NCBI GenBank assembly: GCA_020086605.1
Contig: JACBWW010000007.1
Span: 21,464,162 to 21,528,161 of the forward strand
Length of the DNA: 64,000 bases
Direction of reading: 5' to 3'
Origin: Lanius collurio
Lineage: Eukaryota > Chordata > Aves > Passeriformes > Laniidae
A program made the translations under genes and the position numbers. Shown piece by piece: positions 55,766 to 64,000 of this stretch. The notes below the pieces were generated by a model. That model was not told the DNA's origin. It worked only from the letters and a program-made list of their open reading frames with translations, and made no database searches. Each line of letters opens with the position of its first letter. Position 1 is the stretch's first letter.

Positions 55766-57603
55766 AGGAAAAAAAGATTACTTTATATGATTCTTGGGGC
55801 AAACAGCTTAAAAAAAACCAAGAAAGCAAACATTCCTAACTAAGAATATATTCACCCATGATACCACTGAATATGATTTTCTTAAACAGCAATGGTTTTC
55901 TTTCAAAAAATACTTTATTAGCACAAAAAACCTTAAAATATTACTGAGACGAAAACAGACTCAATTTCAAAGTGTCCAATCTAGATTTCTACAGAGATGA
56001 TGATATTAAAAATTGTACTTTTACCTTCACCAGTAACTTCTACATTGCACGCCCCCATACTAAACCAAACCCTCATGCCCAAAAGCATCATCTCCTGTTG
56101 TAAATCCACCTTGATTTATATCCTGCTGTTTTAAGTTCTCCAGAACACAGTATGTGAACTGCCACTCCTCCTACTGCTATACTCTATGCTCTTGTGTGGG
56201 TATATCCCTGTGTGTTATCCTATTTGTTTTCTATGGAAGTTAATAATATCAACCATTCTTTGAAACTGGTTTTCTTTCTGCAACTCAGTGCCTGTTTATA
56301 CACTCTGACTAGGATGGGCCTCTTGAGGCAGTAATAAGCAAGAGAAGGAAAACATTCCACCAAGCTGGGGATGATGAATAAGAGAGGGAGGGCTTGGGTC
56401 ATTTAGGAAGCATCATTTTTCACAGAAGAGAAGGTAAGAACTAGAATATGCAATCTCCTCATCTCAGACATGAATATGCTTAGTGCTTAGCTTTCAGGCC
56501 TTAAGAGCTAGAAGTGGTGTTACAAGTGCTATAACTGCTGTTAAGAAACCCATTAATTCTCTCTCTAAATGGAACTGCCATTTGTCCATCATCTTTATTG
56601 ATGTCTCAAGCTCCAGACAGTGTCTTCTCCAATTTGCACATTTTGTTTCCTCTTGAATAAATCAGCTCTAACGGGTTTCAGGAAGCAGTGAAGTATCAAG
56701 CCTCACCAAATGACCACTCTCCAAGGGCAAAAAGAAAATGAAATCTACCACAGAAGGATGTTTCTGTGAAGTATTGTTATCCAGTGATCATTTAGTTACA
56801 TACAAAATGCAAGACTTATTTATCTTTCCAATCTTATCTATTTAATAGCTAAGAGAATTCAACACACTGGCACTATTACAACTGCTTCCATCTCCTGTCC
56901 TTTCCACAGCATTGCTAGTGTAACTTCTACATTGCTAATGTAATTTTCATTGCCAGAACAAGAAATCCTTCCCAAAAAGACATTCAAATTCAGCATAAGA
57001 GAACTGCTAAAGCACATCACCCAAGAGTTAATGGGGTTTCTACTTTACTCCTCACCATATTGACCAGTATTACATTTTTATTACGTCATGAGCGGAAAAA
57101 ATTTCACAGGCTCTGGGATGCTAAGACAAATTACAAAGCTACAGAAAAAGAAAAACAAACAACAACAACAAAACTTCCAAAAAGGAAGAAAGAGAAAATA
57201 AAATATTCTAACTACATCCTCTAATTTCAGTTTTCTCAAGTTAAAATTTTTATAGACAAGACAGATTTAGACAAGAGGACAATTCACTAGAACATCTTAA
57301 TTCCAAAGCCAAAAGGAAAAAGAAAATACAGATTGAAAATTACAAGAATAAATATACATTTGCTACACTACAGCACAAAAGAGAATCAGCAAGCTCTTCT
57401 AGTGAGGAACTTTTGCTTGTGCTTCCGTGCCTTTCTATGACCATAACAACTTGGTGTAAGAGTAATGGCACATGCTAACTGCACCATTAATCCCCTACAT
57501 TTCAGTAACATCACTCCTCTCTACCAGATCAGGGCAGATAAATCAATGCAGCATGCCTTTCACAGGACAACAGTATAAAAAGCTTACTGGCTTTTCTAGT
57601 TAA

Positions 57604-57606
<3 letters not shown>

Positions 57607-57645
<39 letters not shown>
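57607..57645. repeat. Long poly(T) tract, about 39 bases
   Basis: Uninterrupted thymines, the longest homopolymer in the window together with the A37 near 21.7 kb. No adjacent retroposon body is recognised on the minus strand. Confidence 0.95.
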
Positions 57646-57648
<3 letters not shown>

Positions 57649-60600
57649 GTAAGTGCCAGGTGGCCTGCATTACCATAATCCTAAAGTGCTGTATTTGAAA
57701 CATCTCTATGTAAAGATGACATCGAACCAATATAAACAAGAAGCATTTATCACATTTATCTTCAAAAACTGTAACTCACAGTTAGCTACAACATCATGAG
57801 AAAAAGAAAGCCATAACAAATGTAAGATTAAACAAAGTAATGCATTTTCTTAATAACTCTTAGACTCTTTAGAGCAAAGCAGTAAGTCCACCTATCCTGC
57901 ACTGTAACTTGTGCACCTGAACTAAATCAAATATTATCACAATGAGCATGAAATTAATACCCTAGCTCTCTCATTCAGTTCCACGATTCATTTCCAGTTA
58001 CTCCAACTGCTATTATTTAATCTGTCGAAACCACTGGATCTACATCATCTGTCCCCAAATTCACCACCTGCACATTTGAAAACTACACACTGAACATTTC
58101 TAATTGAGGCATCAGACCTACTGCTGGCTGTGTTAATACAAAATCACAGCCTCAGGCACCACAGCTCATCTGTCCAGCTGTGCATAATTTGCAGAAAGTT
58201 CTACTTCTCCTTACACCATTATGTACTGAGAACTTATCTTTGCTTTCATGTAGATGATATAAAGTGCAGTAGGCAGACATAATAATAATTACATTATTGG
58301 TAGGGATGTATTTGGATTGGGACACTATAGCAAACCAATCAATGACTATGTATCTGCCTGAGAAGGAACACTATGATTGATGAATGTTGTCCTGAAGTGC
58401 TGCGTTGGACTATCTGCACTAAAGTTTGGGTGAAGGGTATATTTCATACAGCAACAACTCATTAGCTGCTTCCTCTAGTTGTTGCTATAATTTTTTCCAC
58501 TCTTTGCATAAGACATATGATGAAATTCAGATATACTCTTACTACTTAATAAATTTCATAGAGTTTTGCTAACTGCAGATGTATATGGGCTTCACCTCTT
58601 CTTGTATAATTCTTCTGGAATCCAGGAGAGGGTTTTTGCTCCTTTTATTTCTAAGAATCACCTATAAAATAATATTGAAATTTATGATCCAAAACCAGTC
58701 CAACTGAACCTCCGGGGGAATTATTTACCAGTATTAAAATGCTAGTTTAGAGAGTTGGCAAAACTTGAGCAGCACCACAACTAATGAGATAACTGAATGA
58801 AAAAGTGAACAGACTGGATGTGAATAATCCATATAACACACACCCAGTTTCTTTGACAAGCAAATCCAAGAAACTTCAGAAAGAAATCACAGATGGAATC
58901 AAGTCTGTGTAATCACTTGTCTTCATAAACACAGTCGCCAATAAAACGTGCAGTGAGACAGTACACTGTCCTATATCATCTAGCATACTCTTTTACTGCG
59001 CATAATCTTCCAATGCTTATAACAAGCTCTTCAAGGAAGGGATGGAGATGCATTATTTTTCAGAGCCTATGCTTTCTTTTTTATTTTTCAAATAAAGGTT
59101 TGAAGGCAACTTCATTCGCAGAGTTAATGGGAAGTTGGGAGAAAACTTATAAGCATTATATATGATATTGCCAGCTCTATGGAAATAACCCATTCTATTT
59201 TATCCAAATACTTTCTCTCAGAACCTGACCAAAAGCCTCTTGAAGTTAACAAGTATCTTTACACTGAATCCAGCAGACCTCATTGTATCACGTTAATCTG
59301 TCATTGGTCTGTTTATCTTGGTCCTGTTGCACAAGTCTTTTAATATTTGTGGTTTATGTTATGTCCAACAAGAAAATGAGTAAAAATGTATTGTACATTA
59401 GACAGCATATGGCTTATATCTTAAATGTTGCCCTGTATGAATAATATACTATTTTTGTTTATTTGAAAAGGTATATCTGGAAAATAATCACAGATCAGAA
59501 AAGGCAGACTCATATCTCGAAGAATAAATATATTTGTTGTACAATTTTAAGGTAATTTGTTCTGTATATGACCAAGTACTCAAAAGAGGGATTTCATGGG
59601 TAAGTGGTATATAAGTGATAAATTCTATATGTTGGAGTGAAGTAAAGAAATAAAGAGAAAGGGGGGCTGGGGGGTGGGAAAGAAAAGCTTATTTTCAGAG
59701 GGAGAATTCTTCATAGTATAATTAAACTATCGATAATTGTTGAGTAAACCCCTGCTCTTTTTAATTGCAGAGTTCTGTGTAGTGTCTGCAAAAATGTTTA
59801 TTTAAGAGGAGAAAAACTGTCTGGCACATCTACTTCCAAGCACAAGATTTATGCAAAACTTAAGTCTAAAATCGGTACGACAAAAGTCAGTACAAAATGA
59901 AGATATATGAATAAACACTAAAAATACGACTCGATTCAAAATTCTTTTATTTCAAAAGTGATTATCAGCTTTGTCATGGTTTTATTACATTTGGACGGAT
60001 ACAAAGTAAGGTTTTTATATAGCAGAAGTCAAAAGTGTGATGCATTTGTTTATTGAAATAGAATAAATAGGCATTTTGAGTTGATTACTGCAAAATCTGT
60101 TTTGGAGCAAAAAAACACACCAAGCAGGAGATTTATCAAAGTCGGTCCATTTACTTTTAAATCAGAGTTTAAAAGTGTAAAAGAAACCCAGTTTCAGAAA
60201 ATATAACTAATTTATTTGAGCCCTCTCTATGCTATTTTTCTGAAAAGATTTTTGAAAGACTTGTTGGCATTAAACTGCATATCTTCTTGCTCAGGGTCCA
60301 AAGTGACATTAGTATATCAAGAAGCTTTATCACTAACCCAGCTATGTCTGACAACAATAACACAAGATCACCACATGATGGCACTGACCAAGATCACTGG
60401 TTTATCCTGGAAAGACCATTAACCTGACAGCAACACCACAGAGCTTGAAAATCTGTTGCTTCCAGGTCGGTACTGGGCCTGCAGCCCACCCAGACACTAC
60501 AGTGACAACCACTTTCCAAACAATCATGCCATTAGACCACTTCAATTAACACTTTGGATCAGAAATCCTATTCATGATTGTCTTTAATTTCTGGCTGTCC

Positions 60601-62863
60601 TAGACCACTCTTAATTGGCAATGACTACCTCCAGCTGGAGGACAAAGGAAAGGTCTTCCCTCTGAACTCATCTGCATGAGAAGCAGTAGTCTATCTCATT
60701 TTGTTTATTGTATTCAACAGATGCAAATGTCAAAAATACTGCTTAGATGGATATTGGCTACCATCAGATTTTGCCATTAATATTTCATCTGTCATCTGTT
60801 ATGGTGAAACATTGAAGTGGCTTAGTCTTAATGATCTAACTAAATCTCAAAAATATTTTTAATTTATTTCAGAATAAATTCATACACAAGTACAAATTTG
60901 TGTTTATACTCATACTATATATGAAATCGTAACAGTCACTGCAGAGTCAGTAAGAGTGCCACTCATTTTCAAAGCTTGCCTCTCTTGAAAGGCTCAGCCT
61001 CCCCATCAAGTTGCAAATCTCAGTTACCACATAAATAACAGAAGATAGACAAGCATGGAAAATCCTAACCCTCCACTGAAGATAGTCAGTGTTATACGCT
61101 TACTGAAATACGTCCTATGACACTTGAGTGGTGTGTGGGCTCAGCACAGAAGACAGCTGAAAGAATCATACATTGTGACATCAGTGACTACAATGTATTT
61201 TTAGATTATTACAGTACGAATCTGAGCATTCCTAGCTAGGGATCGTTCCAGCATGTGGTAATGCATTTGGTTTGAATTAGCCATGACACTGGTAAAGCCC
61301 CACTGCAGATCTCACAGGATAAGCCAGTGTTCTACAAGGGCTGCTTCTATTCAGACTCTCATGTCAGCTATGCATGCAAGCCATAAAGTGACCCTGTCTC
61401 ATATATAGCTTATTTTTAATGGCAAAATTTATTCCCATTTGTTTACATGGATTAAAGAGGGATGAGCTTGCTGGAAACGTCTCCAGAATAAGTTCCTACC
61501 TTTTAAATTCATCCACTGTAGACTGTCTGTAAATCTTATCTTTCAATTTTCTATTCTCTACCCTTATATCCAAGTTACAAAAAGTTTATTACCATTGCGT
61601 CCTATCTCATTGCTAAATTTTTTTCCAAAAGTATTGTCAATAAAACTTGTTACTTGCTTTTTTTCCACTAGACAGCAAGGTAGTATTTCTCTTTGGTGTA
61701 TGGGTTTTTTTTACTGGTGCTTTTTTATTTTTCTTTCAAATCCAATCTGGGGACTACTAAAACAAGCACAATGTGAAGTGGAGAACTATTAAAAGGTGAC
61801 ATAGTTGAGTACATAACCCTGTCAGATGTGAGGATCGAAATGGCTAACAGCATAAATGCTTTACAAACATTACTGAGAGCACCTGAGTTGAACTGTGACA
61901 GGGGATAGCCACAGCTGGACATGAGATACTTATACAGATTTGTGCAGCTCATGTTTATGCTTTAATAGATTTTTATTTCTATAAAGACTCACAGCCTTGT
62001 AATTCAGTGCACATAACTAACCAATTTACTCATGCAGAAGAGATCTTGAATCCTGATGACAAGTCTTCAAGCGACAGAATGACTAAATTATATGCTGGTT
62101 ATAGCATGATGCTTATTCCTGTCCTACCCAGGTGGAGCTGTTCTTTACACTATGTGATTCAGCCATCAAATAGCAGCGTGTGTGTTTGAAAGGCCAAGAG
62201 GAGGCTGTATTGAGAACCTGTCAAAAACAAACGTGCAAACCTCTGTGTAGCAATCAGTAAATGTTGCTTGAATCACTCTTTTGTTAAAAAAATAAAAAAG
62301 CCAAACAGATCCTTGTTTCTATATAATATTTTTAATACAAAGCTTCAGTTTAACAGCTTTTCTTTCTGCCTCTTGCCTTCCTCTCTACATGACAGGTCTC
62401 CAGCTGAAGGATGCTATTAGGATTGACATTTTTATCAAATGTAAAAATTTTCAGGTGAATGATCTGCCCAAGAACATGGGATCAGCTAAAGATAAAGTAT
62501 TTGGAAGACTACAAAACATACAGGCTAGCATGGCGTCTCCAGTAAGCCTACCAGTTTTATCACTTGTCCTAATTTAATCCAGTTGGCCTGTTCTGTTCAT
62601 GCCATGAGGCTTGCTCTTGTTTGCTCATATTGTGATGTCTTTAAAAAAAATGATACTGATCACTGTGCTTTGCTGATCAAGAAAAATACATTGGGAATTT
62701 CCGAATTTACAGTCTACATGTTTGTGATACAGAGCTGCATTTTAAAACAATAGTAGGCGAGTAATCACTCCCTCCAGAAATGCAGAAGAAAATGTATTTT
62801 CTTATTTATATGAATGTATTCCACTAGAGACCAAAACTAAGAGTCATTACATTAAATGAATAT

Positions 62864-62882
62864 AAAAAAAAAAAAAAAAAAA
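62864..62882. repeat. Poly(A) run, 19 bases
   Basis: Simple adenine run in unique AT-rich DNA. Confidence 0.9.
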
Positions 62883-63884
62883 TCAAAATAGCTCTGAACT
62901 AGCTTGGTCCTTTTGAGAATCAAGATATTTTGGATGTCAAACTGAATTTCAGTTTTAGTATTTGGTACAACTTAATAGCTGTCACTTGCACACAACCCAA
63001 CAAAAAAATGGATCTATACGATACATGGGCATAGGAAGAGACAGAGTAATAACAGCTTTATTTATATATAAAGGACTAATAATTTCACAATTATGAAAAT
63101 TATGTCCAAATTAAGTTTATTTTTCTGTTATTCTGAGAAAACTACAATGCCACCATAGATATTGATGTTCAAGTAACTAGAAACTGCATGACATGTTTTC
63201 AGGGTTCTCAAACCTTAATGATTCACTGGAATATGATTCATAGACAGTGCACGCAACCCTCTTTTCAGCAGAATAAGCAAAAATATTTGGGATGTCCTGC
63301 CTTAATGTACACCTATATAAGGGCTGCCTATACAGAAGCCTCACAGATATTAATAGATAGAATATAAAGTAAGTATTTTGTAAGTAAAATGAAAATAAAA
63401 TTCAGGGTTCATTTGATATATGAAATCAGTTTGCTTTTACAAAGCAAAGCAGTGTTCTTACCTAGGACCTAAAACCAGTGAAAATAATTGCTTCTTAAGG
63501 TGATAAATAGTTTATTTCGTTAGTGCTAACTGAAGATCTATACATATAATAAAAACTTCATTTTTGTCCCATATAATATGTGACAAAATATTACCCTTTA
63601 ATCCATGAGATCTCTGCACCAGCAATTGTATTTCTGTTTTGAGAATAATAGCAGGGATTTCCATTTTGGTGTAACTGATTGTAAATTCCTGCAATTAAGC
63701 TTTGAATTCTAATCTCCTAAACATATGCATGTATGTCCTTAACGGTATCAATTTAACACCAGACTAGAATGTTGTCACTGTTTGCTTTCAACACGGATCA
63801 ATCTTGGCTACAGGGTGTTTTGAAGGAGGGCGAGGGGGTCTATTTTAGATGTTTGTGGCGGGGTTGGTTTCTCCCCAAATACAA

Positions 63885-64000
63885 AACACGCGAACTTGGC
63901 GGTGCGTTCCGGCCCTCCCCGGGACAGGCAGCAGCTGCCCGGAGGCTGCGGCCGGCCGGCCGAGCGCAGCCCCCCGCCCGCTCCATCGTTACTATCCAAC
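63885..64000. promoter_or_regulatory. CpG island edge, probable NLGN4 promoter or leader exon, cut by the window end
   Basis: After about 19 kb without any CpG-rich DNA, the last ~115 bases hold about 15 CpG dinucleotides, including a tandem CGGCCGGCCGGCCG block near 63,949-63,962 and a C/G-rich stretch to 63,982. This is typical of a vertebrate promoter island. It lies 47.6 kb upstream of the coding exon on the same gene's 5' side, and NLGN4 genes are known for a long first intron. The minus strand is open for 63 codons here, but the predicted peptide resembles nothing I know and no strong donor is visible, so the transcription start and exon boundary probably lie to the right. It could also belong to another transcript. 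Confidence 0.6.

Larger units (their letters stand above)
16350..63884 (-). other. NLGN4: Presumed large NLGN4 5' intron (between CpG island and coding exon)
   Basis: About 47.5 kb lie between the coding exon and the CpG island without any reading frame that resembles a known exon on either strand. Contents are old CR1 fragments, LTR remnants, a minisatellite with an assembly gap and simple repeats. Calling it one intron depends on the island being the gene's promoter; internal leader exons without coding potential cannot be excluded by eye. Confidence 0.6.
53779..63884. other. Unique AT-rich intron DNA approaching the CpG island
   Basis: It holds the A/C-rich tract at 55.6 kb, T39 at 57.6 kb, a G-rich patch (two G6 runs and a G3) near 59,660-59,680 and A19 at 62.86 kb. 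No exon is recognised. Base composition changes abruptly only at about 63,885. Confidence 0.6.

Noticed and set aside
55488..55839. Frames of 96 and 113 codons on opposite strands
   Set aside because: Products of an A/C-rich low-complexity tract.
63808..63999. 63-codon minus frame open to the window edge in the CpG island
   Set aside because: GC-rich DNA has few stop codons; the peptide matches nothing known and the NLGN4 start codon is elsewhere. More likely promoter or leader sequence.

Overview
The window is vertebrate nuclear DNA, almost certainly from a bird. It is AT-rich and non-coding, its interspersed repeats are almost all CR1 LINE fragments with a few LTR remnants, and no SINEs or bacterial-type operons are visible. 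The one secure coding feature is the first coding exon of a neuroligin whose sequence best fits the NLGN4 branch, on the minus strand at 15803-16274. The LTR types would suit a songbird, but I cannot name the species.

Layout, with the gene read right to left. The right edge (about 63,885-64,000) is an abrupt CpG island that runs off the window. It is a good candidate for the promoter and untranslated first exon of the same gene. From there to about 16,350 is a presumed intron of about 47 kb. It holds CR1 fragments (18.6-19.76, 22.65, 25.4-25.9, 31.7, 33.5-34.5, 42.75, 44.4 and 52.5-53.8 kb), an ERVL-like solo LTR (39.25-39.75 kb), another LTR-derived element (28.8-29.75 kb), a possible LTR end (22.3-22.55 kb), a 41-bp GC-rich minisatellite beside a 394-base assembly gap (43.8-44.3 kb), and several long homopolymers and CA/TG tracts. 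Then comes the coding exon with its initiator ATG, an in-frame stop just upstream and a consensus splice donor at its 3' side. The left 15.8 kb is the start of the next intron, with one CR1 tail (0.67-0.85 kb) and a smaller relative (2.78-3.04 kb) of the 28.8-kb LTR-derived element. I could not find the next neuroligin exon on the minus strand, so it probably lies beyond position 1.

The gene encodes a postsynaptic adhesion protein. This exon supplies the signal peptide and the first part of the cholinesterase-like domain, and its donor sits where neuroligins carry splice site A. I found no convincing new biological system. Most open reading frames are chance products of AT-rich intron, repeats, or the N gap beside a repeat whose unit is not a multiple of three.
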